NCBI GenBank assembly: GCA_002450075.1 | Contig: DJYJ01000071.1 | Span: 59,402 to 87,571 of the forward strand | DNA length: 28,170 nucleotides | Direction of reading: 5' to 3' | Origin: Clostridiales bacterium UBA6981 | Lineage (GTDB): Bacteria; Bacillota; Clostridia; Oscillospirales; Oscillospiraceae | Position numbers and translations under genes: made by a program | Shown: piece by piece, positions 1 through 7,473 of the stretch | Numbering within the stretch: the stretch's first letter is position 1 | Layout: each line of letters begins with the position of its first letter | The notes under the pieces: model-generated | Told to the model about the DNA's origin: nothing | Seen by the model: only the letters and a program-made list of their open reading frames with translations | The model's database searches: none

Positions 1-613
1 ACTTGGACATCTTGCTCGTCGGGTTCAAAAGATCCATGATGCGCGCGCCCACCTTGGGCACATAGGGCTCGGGCACCTTGAAGGTCTCGCCGTAGAGGTT
101 GTTGAAGCGGATCGCGATATCGCGCGTGAGCTCGCAGTGCTGCTTCTGATCCTCGCCCACGGGGACGAAGTCCGCCTGGTAGAGCAGGATATCGGCCGCC
201 ATCAGCGCGGGATAGGTAAAGAGGCCGCCGTTGATGTTCTCGGCGTTTTTCGCGCTTTTGTCCTTGAACTGGGTCATGCGGCTCAGCTCACCGAACATCG
301 TATAGCAGTTGAGGATCCAGCCGAGCTCGGCGTGCTCGTGCACGTCGGACTGCAGGAAAAGGGTGTTCTTCTCCGGGTCGAGACCGCAGGCGACATACTG
401 CGCCAGCTGCTCGAGCGTACGGCGCCGCAGCGTGGCGGGGTCGTTGCGCGTGGTGAGAGCGTGCAGGTCGGCCATGAAGTAATAGCAGTCAAACTGCTCG
501 GCGCGCTCAGCCCAGTTTTTGATCGCCCCGAGATAGGAGCCCAGCGTCAGATCGCCGGTGGGCTTGATGCCCGAGAGCATGATCTTTTTCTTTTCCACAG
601 GGATTGTATCCAT
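1..613 (-). CDS. trpS: Tryptophanyl-tRNA synthetase, N-terminal part (runs off the window)
   Basis: Class I aminoacyl-tRNA synthetase that charges tRNA-Trp in the cytosol. About 204 codons are visible. Near the N-terminus is the TrpRS version of the HIGH motif (GIKPTGDLTLGSYLGA), followed by family signatures YYFMADLHALTT, LFLQSDVHEH and YPALMAADILLYQADFVPVG. The reading frame leaves the window inside the KMSKS loop (NPTSKMSK). The ATG at 613 is chosen because AGGTGG lies 5-10 bases upstream and a sigma-A promoter lies about 60 bases upstream. It is divergent from gltX. The leader is only about 50 nt, too short for a T-box riboswitch, so classical Trp T-box control is not present here. Identification is firm; the C-terminal anticodon-binding part is outside the window. 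Confidence 0.96.
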   Translation of the reverse strand, partial: MDTIPVEKKKIMLSGIKPTGDLTLGSYLGAIKNWAERAEQFDCYYFMADLHALTTRNDPATLRRRTLEQLAQYVACGLDPEKNTLFLQSDVHEHAELGWILNCYTMFGELSRMTQFKDKSAKNAENINGGLFTYPALMAADILLYQADFVPVGEDQKQHCELTRDIAIRFNNLYGETFKVPEPYVPKVGARIMDLLNPTSKMSK

Positions 614-636
614 CTTGCCACCTCATTTATACATAC

Positions 637-652
637 CAGACCCGACGGTCTG
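637..652 (-). other. Small hairpin in the trpS 5' leader
   Basis: A perfect 6-bp stem CAGACC/GGTCTG with a four-base loop lies in the short untranslated leader of trpS, between the promoter and the ribosome binding site. No T run follows, so it is not a terminator. It could stabilise the mRNA or be a protein or RNA binding site; no function can be assigned. Confidence 0.4.
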
Positions 653-672
653 CAGTGAATTTCCGAGACAGT

Positions 673-702
673 ATTCTACCATAAAGAACTTCGGCTTGAC
701 AA
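673..702 (-). promoter_or_regulatory. Sigma-A promoter of trpS
   Basis: On the minus strand TTGTCA (702-697) and TAGAAT (678-673) are separated by 18 bp, about 60 bases upstream of the trpS start. The -35 hexamer overlaps the -35 of the divergent gltX promoter by five bases. Confidence 0.75.
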
Positions 703-724
703 CCGGGAATTTCTAAAATAAGAT
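696..724 (+). promoter_or_regulatory. Sigma-A promoter of gltX
   Basis: TTGACA (696-701), a 17-bp spacer and TAAGAT (719-724) lie about 55 bases upstream of the gltX start. The -35 is shared with the divergent trpS promoter. Confidence 0.8.
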
Positions 725-778
725 AAGTGCTTGTGATAACCCGCCGGGACACGACGCCCCGGCTTTACGGAGGATACT

Positions 779-2260
779 ATGATCGATCATACATGGTTTG
801 ACGAAATGGAAGCGCGCATCCCCCACGGCGAGGTGCGCACGCGCTTTGCCCCCTCTCCCACGGGCTATATGCACGTGGGCAATCTGCGCACGGCGCTCTA
901 CACCTACCTCATCGCGCGCCACGCCGGCGGCAAATTCCTGCTGCGCATTGAGGACACCGACCAGGGCCGCCTCGTTGAGGGCGCGGTGGACGTGATCTAC
1001 AAGACGCTGCGCGAGTGCCACCTTGAGCACGATGAAGGCCCGGACGTCGGCGGCCCCGTCGGCCCGTACGTCCAGACCGAGCGCCGCCCCTTCTACGGCA
1101 AATACGCGGAGCTGCTCATCGAGCGCGGCCACGCCTACCGCTGCTTCTGCGAGAAGGCGGAGAGCGAGGAGGATTCCGGCGAGTTCGACCGCGGCGACGA
1201 TCCCTGCCGCAGCCTCTCGGCCGAAGAGGCTGACAAGCTCGCGGCTGAAGGAAAACCGTATGTCATCCGTCAGCGCATCCCGCACGAGGGCACGACGACC
1301 TTCCACGACGAGATCTTCGGCGACATCACGGTGGAGAACGCCACGCTTGACGACCAGGTGCTCATCAAGCGCGACGGGCTGCCGACCTATAACTTTGCCA
1401 ATGTCATCGACGACCACATGATGGGCATCACCCACGTCGTGCGCGGCAGTGAGTATCTCTCCTCCGCGCCGAAGTACAATCTGCTCTACGAGGGCTTCGG
1501 CTGGCCCATCCCGCACTATGTCCACTGCTCGCCGGTCATGCGCGACGCCCACAACAAGATGTCCAAGCGCCACGGCGACCCGAGCTATGAGGACCTCATC
1601 GCCCAGGGCTTTCTGACCGACGCCGTGATCAACTATGTCACGCTCCTGGGCTGGAGCCCGAAGGGTGAGCAGGAGTTCTTCACGATGGACGAGCTGAAGG
1701 AATGCTTCGACCTCACCGGCATCTCCAAGTCCCCCGCAATCTTCGACATCGAAAAGCTGCGCTACTTCAACAGCGCCTATATCCGCGCCATGAGCGCCGA
1801 GGACTTTGCCGCCGCGGCGCGTCCCTGGATCCGGCAGGCCGTGAAGAACGAATCCATTGACGCCGACGCGATCGCCGCGCTGCTGCAGCAGCGCACCGAG
1901 ATCCTCAGCGAGATCCCGGAGAAGCTGGACTTCTTCGACGCGCTGCCGGAGTACTCTACCGAGCTCTTCGTCCACAAAAAGTCCAAGTCCGACGAGCAGA
2001 GCTCCCGCGACGTGCTGCGCGCGGTGATCCCGGTGTTTGAGGCGCTGGAGACGTGGGACGACGAGTCGATCTTAAACGCCATGGTCGCTCTTGCCGAGCA
2101 GATGGAGGCGAAAAACGCCACGGTCATGTGGCCGGTGCGCATCGCCGCCGCCGGCAAGGCCGTCACCCCCGGCGGCGCGGTGGAGATCTGCCGCATCCTC
2201 GGCCGCGAGGAGACGCTGCGCCGTCTGCGCATCGCGCTTGAAAAGCTCGAGGCGCTCTGA
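779..2260 (+). CDS. gltX: Glutamyl-tRNA synthetase
   Basis: Charges tRNA-Glu with glutamate in the cytosol; in most Firmicutes the enzyme is non-discriminating and also feeds the GatCAB route to Gln-tRNA, which is family knowledge and not visible here. The 493-residue protein has the HIGH motif as PSPTGYMHVGN (H32-N35), the IEDTD signature shortly after, a cysteine-containing insertion (CFC, then a further Cys in DDPCRSL) like the zinc-binding module of GluRS, and the KMSKR loop at residues 260-264. The alpha-helical anticodon-binding region follows to the C-terminus. Length is normal. The ATG at 779 has GGAGG 6 bases upstream; the later ATG at 806 has no comparable site. It is monocistronic, with its own promoter and a strong terminator. 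Confidence 0.97.
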   Translation: MIDHTWFDEMEARIPHGEVRTRFAPSPTGYMHVGNLRTALYTYLIARHAGGKFLLRIEDTDQGRLVEGAVDVIYKTLRECHLEHDEGPDVGGPVGPYVQTERRPFYGKYAELLIERGHAYRCFCEKAESEEDSGEFDRGDDPCRSLSAEEADKLAAEGKPYVIRQRIPHEGTTTFHDEIFGDITVENATLDDQVLIKRDGLPTYNFANVIDDHMMGITHVVRGSEYLSSAPKYNLLYEGFGWPIPHYVHCSPVMRDAHNKMSKRHGDPSYEDLIAQGFLTDAVINYVTLLGWSPKGEQEFFTMDELKECFDLTGISKSPAIFDIEKLRYFNSAYIRAMSAEDFAAAARPWIRQAVKNESIDADAIAALLQQRTEILSEIPEKLDFFDALPEYSTELFVHKKSKSDEQSSRDVLRAVIPVFEALETWDDESILNAMVALAEQMEAKNATVMWPVRIAAAGKAVTPGGAVEICRILGREETLRRLRIALEKLEAL

Positions 2261-2279
2261 AAAGATCCGACATCATAAG

Positions 2280-2316
2280 GCTGCGAAGGAAGGATTTGCT
2301 TCCTTCGCAGCTTTTT
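2280..2316 (+). terminator. Intrinsic terminator after gltX
   Basis: A perfect 13-bp stem (GCTGCGAAGGAAG, 2280-2292, with 2299-2311) with a six-base loop is followed by TTTTT. It sits 19 bases after the gltX stop. Confidence 0.93.
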
Positions 2317-2433
2317 CACATCTTGTTTATAAATTCTTGCCCTTTTGTTCATCACAAGGTCACATTTCCCGCTTATGCTAAAGCCGAACACAAGGGGAGG
2401 ATCCCCATTCCATCATAAAAGAGGCTATTGATC

Positions 2434-3786
2434 ATGTACGAACCGGAAAACGAAAACGAGATTTCCGAACAGACAAACGAAACGGTCAGCAGCGGTGAAT
2501 ACCGCTACGGCGGCGGCTTTGAAAAAGAGAGCATCTATTCCGATGCGCACTATACCTCCGCCGATGACAATACCGTTCCGCCCCGCTATTACACCCCTCC
2601 CGAGCCGAAGAGACCGGTAAAGAAGGAAAAAAGCGGCAAGGGCGGCAAGCTGATCGGGCTTATCGCGCTGTGCCTCGTTTGCGCCATTCTCGGCGGCGTC
2701 GTGGGCGCCGGCTTCATGTCCGGCCGGCTCAGCGAACGGGTCGAGTCGCTTGAAAAGGCCAGAAACGAGCTTGTTCTTGCCCAGGCGGCGCGGGACGCGG
2801 CGGAGAGCGAGGGAACCGTCGCGACGCCGGTATCGAGCGGCGCCGCGCTTACGGCAGCACAGCTTTATGACCAGGCCTGCAAGCAGGTCGTCGGCGTTAC
2901 CACCGAGGTCACCTATACCAACTTCTTCGGTATGAACAGCTCCTCCGCCGTCTCCGGCACGGGCTTTATCGTCTCCTCCGACGGCTATATCCTGACGAAC
3001 TATCACGTCATCGAGCTGGCCGCCCAGAACAACAAGGACGTCAATGTCATCCTTCACGACGGCACGCGCTATGTTGCGAGCATCGTCGGCTATGAAAAAT
3101 ACAACGACATCGCCGTTCTGAAGATCGACGCCGAGGGGCTCACCCCGGTCGTCTTTGGAAACAGCAGCGGCATCGCGGTGGGCGATCTGGTCTACGCCGT
3201 GGGCAATCCGCTCGGTGAGCTGGACTTCTCGATGTCCACCGGCCACGTCAGCGCGCTTGACCGTCTGATCACCTCGGACGAGAGCGGCGTCGCCATCAAC
3301 ATGTTCCAGATCGACGCGGCCGTCAACTCCGGCAACTCCGGCGGTCCCGTGTACAACGCCGCGGGCGAGGTCATCGGCGTCGTCACGGCGAAATACGCCA
3401 GCACCGGCGTGGAGGGACTTGGCTTTGCCATCCCGATCAACGACGCGGTGAGCATCGCAAACGACCTCATCACCAAGGGCTATGTCTCCGGCAAGGCTTA
3501 TATGGGCGTCTCGATCGACCAGCGCTACAACGCCATGTACGCCCAGTACTGGGGCATGCCGGTCGGCGCCTATGTCTACTCGGTCGAATCCGGCAGCTGC
3601 GCCGATAAGGCGGGCGTGCAGGAAAAAGACATCATCATCAAGCTCGGCGAGCGCAGCATCACCGGCTATACCGATCTGACAAGCGCGCTGCACAGCTTCT
3701 CCGCCGGCGACACGACCGATGTCACGGTCTACCGCGGCGGCGAGGAGATCACGCTCACGATCACGTTTGACGAGGCGAAAAGCTGA
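2434..3786 (+). CDS. Membrane-anchored S1C serine protease with PDZ domain (HtrA/DegP-like)
   Basis: Envelope quality-control protease that degrades or refolds misfolded exported proteins. The 450-residue protein has a hydrophilic cytoplasmic N-terminus (about 1-70, acidic then Lys-rich), one membrane segment at about 73-95, a short helical linker, and a trypsin-like domain with His191 (NYHVIE), Asp225 (YNDIAVL) and Ser302 (NSGNSGGPV). A single PDZ domain fills about 355-445. The triad is intact and length is usual for Gram-positive HtrA. I use the ATG at 2434 because GAGG lies 9 bases upstream; the in-frame TTG at 2428 is too close to it. No clear -35 is visible; TATGCT at 2374-2379 is a possible -10. 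It is monocistronic between two terminators. HtrA, HtrB and YyxA paralogues cannot be told apart from this alone. Confidence 0.93.
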   Translation: MYEPENENEISEQTNETVSSGEYRYGGGFEKESIYSDAHYTSADDNTVPPRYYTPPEPKRPVKKEKSGKGGKLIGLIALCLVCAILGGVVGAGFMSGRLSERVESLEKARNELVLAQAARDAAESEGTVATPVSSGAALTAAQLYDQACKQVVGVTTEVTYTNFFGMNSSSAVSGTGFIVSSDGYILTNYHVIELAAQNNKDVNVILHDGTRYVASIVGYEKYNDIAVLKIDAEGLTPVVFGNSSGIAVGDLVYAVGNPLGELDFSMSTGHVSALDRLITSDESGVAINMFQIDAAVNSGNSGGPVYNAAGEVIGVVTAKYASTGVEGLGFAIPINDAVSIANDLITKGYVSGKAYMGVSIDQRYNAMYAQYWGMPVGAYVYSVESGSCADKAGVQEKDIIIKLGERSITGYTDLTSALHSFSAGDTTDVTVYRGGEEITLTITFDEAKS

Positions 3787-3843
3787 TCCCAACCAAATTT
3801 GCTACTTTTCTACTCCTTTAATCCTCTCTTTTCTCCCAAAACG

Positions 3844-3890
3844 AAGGGCCGTACGTTTCCGCAAGGGGCGTACGGTTCTTTGTTTCTCTT
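3844..3890 (+). terminator. Intrinsic terminator after the HtrA-like protease
   Basis: A 12-bp stem (AAGGGCCGTACG at 3844-3855 with CGTACGGTTCTT at 3869-3880, two G-U pairs) is followed by a T-rich tail. A pyrimidine-rich stretch (about 3800-3837) precedes it. The tail runs into the -35 of the next promoter. Confidence 0.85.
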
Positions 3891-3918
3891 GACAGGAAAG
3901 GCCGCAGCTGCGTATAGT
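3889..3918 (+). promoter_or_regulatory. Sigma-A promoter of the chorismate mutase gene
   Basis: TTGACA (3889-3894), an 18-bp spacer and TATAGT (3913-3918). The -35 begins within the T-tail of the preceding terminator. Confidence 0.8.
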
Positions 3919-3953
3919 GGACGCAAGAGAAACCCGGAAAAGAGGTTTTTGTG

Positions 3954-4235
3954 ATGGAACTGAAGGATTACCGCGCGGCGATCGACGCGCTTGACCGCGA
4001 GCTGCTTGCGCTTTTCGCGCAAAGACTGTCTCTCTGCTCCGAGATCGCCGTCTGGAAGAAGGCGCGCGGTCTGCCCGCGCTCGACGAGGCGCGCGAAAAG
4101 GAAAAGCTCGCCGCCGTCAAGGCGCACGCTCCCGCCGGATACGAGAAGGAGACCGCCGCCTTTTTCGAGTGCGTGATCGCGCTGTGCCGCGCAAGTGAGG
4201 AGCGCCTGCTGCGGCAGGACGGGAAAGAAGGCTGA
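3954..4235 (+). CDS. Chorismate mutase, AroQ (type II) fold, monofunctional
   Basis: Converts chorismate to prephenate, the committed step to Phe and Tyr. The 93-residue all-helical protein matches the AroQ pattern: an N-terminal helix with the first active-site Arg (YRAAIDALDRELLALFAQR), a second Arg in AQRLSL, and a charged helix (KKARGLPALDEAREKEKL) holding the usual Lys, Asp and Glu positions. It is not fused to prephenate dehydratase, dehydrogenase or DAHP synthase. ATG 3954 is preferred over GTG 3951 because AGAGG ends 8 bases before the ATG. It stands alone between a promoter and a terminator, away from other aromatic biosynthesis genes in this window. Assignment rests on motif spacing in a short protein. 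Confidence 0.85.
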   Translation: MELKDYRAAIDALDRELLALFAQRLSLCSEIAVWKKARGLPALDEAREKEKLAAVKAHAPAGYEKETAAFFECVIALCRASEERLLRQDGKEG

Positions 4236-4250
4236 ATAATTCTTAAAATC

Positions 4251-4296
4251 GCGCCGTTCCGGGGCAATACGAGGCCCGCGGAGCGGCGCTTTTGTT
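4251..4296 (+). terminator. Intrinsic terminator after chorismate mutase
   Basis: A GC-rich 11-bp stem beginning GCGCCGTTCCG (4251-4261) pairs with the arm ending GCGGCGC (at 4289), followed by TTTTGTT. The tail overlaps the -35 of the next promoter. Confidence 0.85.
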
Positions 4297-4323
4297 GTCA
4301 AGAGAGGCCGGACGTGGTATAAT
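4295..4323 (+). promoter_or_regulatory. Sigma-A promoter of the envelope operon
   Basis: TTGTCA (4295-4300), a 17-bp spacer and a perfect TATAAT (4318-4323). It drives the FHA-FtsW, PBP, ABC-F and DUF218 genes; no terminator is seen until 10243. Confidence 0.85.
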
Positions 4324-4369
4324 AGTATAGTTTTGTTTTGGAAAGGAGGGCATTGGTACGGAGGCTTTC

Positions 4370-6082
4370 TTGGATAGCTGCATGACCTGGTCAAAATACG
4401 CCATGATCGCGCTTTCGCTCGTGATCATGATCCGCTGCATCCGTTCGATGCTCTCCGCCGGTTTTGAGGCCGAGACCTGGGCCACGGCGCGCTTCGGGCG
4501 CGATTCCGTCCCGGTGACACACTGGGAAAACCTGATCGGGCGCGCCCGCTCGGCCGATATCCGCGTCGATCGCGGGGACGTCGAGCGCATCCAGGCCGTC
4601 TTGAAGCGGCTCGACGACGGGCGCTGGATGATCTTCGACGTGTTCTCCCGCGGCGGCGTGAGCGTGAACGGCGAGGACGTGGCAGCCGGCGGCGCCGAGA
4701 TCGAGAGCGGCGACACGATCCGTGTCGGCGGCGCGGCGATGCGCCTTCAGGACATCGGCGCGGCGAAGAGCAGCGCGCTCGACGCGCAGCGCACCTCGGC
4801 CGGCAAGAGCGTCTCCCCCGCGCTGACGCTCTTTGAACTGACTCTCTTTGAGCTGCTGCTTCTCTTCCAGCATCTCATCACCGCGTCCGGAACGCGGACG
4901 CTCTCCGTCGCGCTCGGCTTCGCAGTGCTGATTTTGCTCGAATGGTTTTGCTATTACGCGATGCGTCTCATCGGCCGCAGCGGCTTTGAGATCGAGACGA
5001 TCGCCTTTTATCTCACGTCTCTCGGCATGTCGGTGACGGCCTCGGCCGCGCCGCAGGACATGTTCAAGCAGACGGTGCTGATCCTCATTTCATTTGTGCT
5101 GTTCCTGCTGCTGGGACTGTGGCTGCGCGATCTGCGCCGCACCGAGCGCACCCGGCTGCTTGTCGCGGCGCTCGCCGTGGCGCTGCTGGGGCTGAACCTT
5201 GCGACGAGCGACACGCTCAACGGCGCGAGGAGCTGGCTCTCGATCGCAGGCTTCTCTTTTCAGCCCTCGGAGCTGGTCAAGGTCGCCTATATCTATGTCG
5301 GCGCGGCGACGCTCGACCGTCTGTACCGGCGGCGCAACCTCATCGTATTCATTGTCTTTTCGGCGATCTGCGTCGGCGCGCTCGCGCTGATCGGCGATTT
5401 CGGCAGTGCGCTCGTGTTCTTCATCTGCTTTCTGGTGATCTCCTTCCTGCGCTCCGGCTCGATCGCGACGGTGTTTCTCGCTGTCTCGGGCGCGGCGATG
5501 GCGGGCTTTCTCGCCGTGAGCATCAAGCCCTATATCGCCCGGCGCTTTGCCACCTGGGGCCATGTGTGGGAGGACGTCTACGGCGCCGGCTACCAGCAGA
5601 CGCGCGCGCTCGGCGCGGCGGCGGGCGGCGGCCTCTTCGGCAAGGGCGCGGGCGGCGGCTGGCTGACGGAGATCGTCGCGGCCGACACCGACATGGTCTT
5701 TGCCGTGATCTGTGAGGAGCAGGGGCTCATCATCGCGCTGTGCATGGTGCTCGCCGTCCTGACGCTGAGCTTTTTCGCCGTGCGTACGGCGCGGCGCGGC
5801 CGCTCGGCCTATTACGCGATCGCGGCCTGCGCCGCCGTCAGCATGCTGATGGCGCAGATGGCGCTCAACGTGTTCGGCTCGCTCGATCTGCTGCCCTTTA
5901 CGGGCGTGACCTTCCCCTTTGTCTCGCGCGGCGGGACCTCGCTTTTGAGCTGCTGGATGATGATGGCCTTTATCAAGGGCGCCGACACGCGGCGCGGCGG
6001 CAGCTTTGTTGTCCGCCCGGTCGCGGAGCTGTTTCCCGCCCCCGCGAAGGCGGCTCGCAAGAAAGGAGGGCGCGGCGCATGA
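4370..6082 (+). CDS. FtsW/RodA/SpoVE-family (SEDS) glycan polymerase with N-terminal FHA-like domain
   Basis: SEDS proteins polymerise lipid II into glycan strands at the membrane, paired with a class B PBP; the PBP gene follows here. The 570-residue protein starts with one membrane segment (about 8-24), then an FHA-like domain (about 54-128; G57-R58 and VNG kept), then a polytopic SEDS domain from about 155 to 545. SEDS signatures are NGARSWLSIAGFSFQPSEL, GDFGSALVFF, WEDVYGAGYQQ (Asp402, probably the catalytic Asp), GGGLFGKG, ADTDMVFAVICEEQG and FPFVSRGGTSLL. In the FHA part the Ser and His of the usual S-R-x-H motif are replaced (VERIQA) and the usual Asn is Gly (SRGGVSVNG), so phosphothreonine binding is doubtful. 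TTG 4370 has GGAGG 5 bases upstream; ATG 4382 is the alternative start. Confidence 0.9.
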   Translation: MDSCMTWSKYAMIALSLVIMIRCIRSMLSAGFEAETWATARFGRDSVPVTHWENLIGRARSADIRVDRGDVERIQAVLKRLDDGRWMIFDVFSRGGVSVNGEDVAAGGAEIESGDTIRVGGAAMRLQDIGAAKSSALDAQRTSAGKSVSPALTLFELTLFELLLLFQHLITASGTRTLSVALGFAVLILLEWFCYYAMRLIGRSGFEIETIAFYLTSLGMSVTASAAPQDMFKQTVLILISFVLFLLLGLWLRDLRRTERTRLLVAALAVALLGLNLATSDTLNGARSWLSIAGFSFQPSELVKVAYIYVGAATLDRLYRRRNLIVFIVFSAICVGALALIGDFGSALVFFICFLVISFLRSGSIATVFLAVSGAAMAGFLAVSIKPYIARRFATWGHVWEDVYGAGYQQTRALGAAAGGGLFGKGAGGGWLTEIVAADTDMVFAVICEEQGLIIALCMVLAVLTLSFFAVRTARRGRSAYYAIAACAAVSMLMAQMALNVFGSLDLLPFTGVTFPFVSRGGTSLLSCWMMMAFIKGADTRRGGSFVVRPVAELFPAPAKAARKKGGRGA

Positions 6083-6156
6083 CCAATTTTAACAGAACGG
6101 TCAGGCAGGGCTATGCTATCCGCTCTCCAAAGGAAAGGGTGGGCCGCGGCGTATGA
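6079..6156 (+). CDS. Possible 25-residue micro-ORF between the SEDS and PBP genes
   Basis: An ATG overlaps the stop of the SEDS gene (ATGA at 6079-6082) and its own TGA overlaps the PBP start (ATGA at 6153-6156). AAAGGAGGG (6062-6070) lies 8 bases before the ATG, one of the best ribosome binding sites in the window. The product would be short and basic (five Arg, one Lys; it begins MTNFNRTVRQGYAIR), with no membrane segment. It may encode a small protein or may act only to couple translation. The SD-like bases also encode the KKGG of the SEDS C-terminus, so they could be coincidental. No family is recognised. Confidence 0.4.
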   Translation: MTNFNRTVRQGYAIRSPKERVGRGV

Positions 6157-7460
6157 AAAAAATCACACGGCGCGCCTTTACGGTGCTGCTTCTGGCCGCG
6201 GCGATCATCTTCGGGATGACGGTGTTCGTGCTGCGCTATGTCGACGAGGGGCGCGACTGGGCGCTGTACTTCTCGCGCGCCAACGCCGGCGCGGGCGGCG
6301 AGCTGCGCGACCGCAACGGCGTCGTCCTCGCCTCCTTTGATGCGACGAAGAGCGCCTTTTCCGACGACGCGGAGACGCGCGTGGCCTGCTATCACGTGAC
6401 GGGCGATTACTGGAACCGCACCGGCACGGGGGCGCTTGGCGCCTACTGGGGCGACATGCAGGAATACGAGCTTCTCTCCGGCACAACGAAGAAGGAGCCC
6501 AAGCAGTTCACGCTGACGGTAGACGCCTCGCTCTGCCGTGCGGCCTGGAACGCGATCGGCTATAACCGCCGCGGCGCGGCGATGCTGATGAACTATAAGA
6601 CCGGCGAGGTGCTCGCGATGGTCTCTCTGCCCTCGGTCGACCCGATCAACGGCGAGGCAAAGGTCGCCGACACGGCGTTTATCAACCGCTGTCTCTCCGC
6701 TACCTTCCCGCCAGGCTCGATCTTCAAGCTGGTCACGGCAGCGGCCGCGATCGAGGACGTGCCCGACCTCTTCTCCCGCCAGTTCCTCTGCGAGGGGGAA
6801 TACACGATCGGCACCGTGGACATCCACTGCACCGGCGTGCACGGCTATGAGAGCGTCGAGCAGGCGCTTGCCAATTCCTGCAACAGCGCCTTTGCCCAGA
6901 TCGCCGTGGCGGCGGGCTACAACAGTCTCTACCGGCACGTCCGGGATTACGGCTTTCTCGACACGTTGGAGCTCGACGGGCTCTACGCCGTTCCCGGCAA
7001 CTATCGTACGGAATACGCCGGCAATCCGGAGCTGGCCTGGTCGGGCATCGGACAGTCCACCGACCTCATCACGCCCTTTGCGATGCTGCGCTATGTCGCG
7101 GCGATCGCAAACGACGGCATGCTTGCGACCCCGCGGCTGATCCTTTCGGACGAGCCGGCGGAGGAAACACGCCTTGTCGCCGAGGGCACGGCAAAAAAAC
7201 TCAAGGAAATGATGAGCTATAACGTCACGGCGCATTACGACCCCCAGACGAATTTCCCCGGTCTCTACGGCCTTTGCGCCAAGACCGGCACAGCCGAGGT
7301 CGGCAGCGGCGAGCCGCACAGCTGGTTCACCGGCTTTCTCGACGACGCGGCGCACCCCTATGCCTTCGTCGTGATGATCGAGCACGGCGGCGCGGGGCTG
7401 ATCAGCGCCGCGCCGGCGGCGGCAAAGATCCTGCGCGCGGCCATTGCGGCGGAGGGATAA
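6153..7460 (+). CDS. Class B penicillin-binding protein (transpeptidase), PbpA-like
   Basis: Cross-links peptidoglycan strands outside the membrane and is the likely partner of the SEDS polymerase encoded just upstream. The 435-residue protein has an N-terminal membrane anchor (about 7-27), a short linker domain and a transpeptidase domain with all three motifs: S189-x-x-K192 (PGSIFKL), S242-C-N244 and K377-T-G379 (CAKTGTAEVGSG). It is short for a class B PBP and lacks a large N-terminal pedestal or PASTA domains, resembling actinobacterial PbpA. The ATG at 6153 overlaps the preceding micro-ORF stop; a GGGTGGG stretch lies upstream. The ABC-F gene begins 13 bases after the stop. Confidence 0.92.
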   Translation: MKKITRRAFTVLLLAAAIIFGMTVFVLRYVDEGRDWALYFSRANAGAGGELRDRNGVVLASFDATKSAFSDDAETRVACYHVTGDYWNRTGTGALGAYWGDMQEYELLSGTTKKEPKQFTLTVDASLCRAAWNAIGYNRRGAAMLMNYKTGEVLAMVSLPSVDPINGEAKVADTAFINRCLSATFPPGSIFKLVTAAAAIEDVPDLFSRQFLCEGEYTIGTVDIHCTGVHGYESVEQALANSCNSAFAQIAVAAGYNSLYRHVRDYGFLDTLELDGLYAVPGNYRTEYAGNPELAWSGIGQSTDLITPFAMLRYVAAIANDGMLATPRLILSDEPAEETRLVAEGTAKKLKEMMSYNVTAHYDPQTNFPGLYGLCAKTGTAEVGSGEPHSWFTGFLDDAAHPYAFVVMIEHGGAGLISAAPAAAKILRAAIAAEG

Positions 7461-7473
7461 CAAGGAACGGACT

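Noticed and set aside
614..778. T-box riboswitch for trpS or gltX.
   Set aside because: The predicted leaders are only about 50 nt and I see no specifier loop, T-box sequence or terminator.
2394..2406. Short GGGGA/TCCCC hairpin upstream of the HtrA-like gene.
   Set aside because: The stem is five bp with a three-base loop, 27 bases before the start codon, and does not cover the ribosome binding site used.
4353..4385. A 10-codon leader peptide (TTG 4353 to TGA 4385) ahead of the SEDS gene.
   Set aside because: The ribosome binding site would be only 3 bases from its TTG, and the peptide has no feature of an attenuator.
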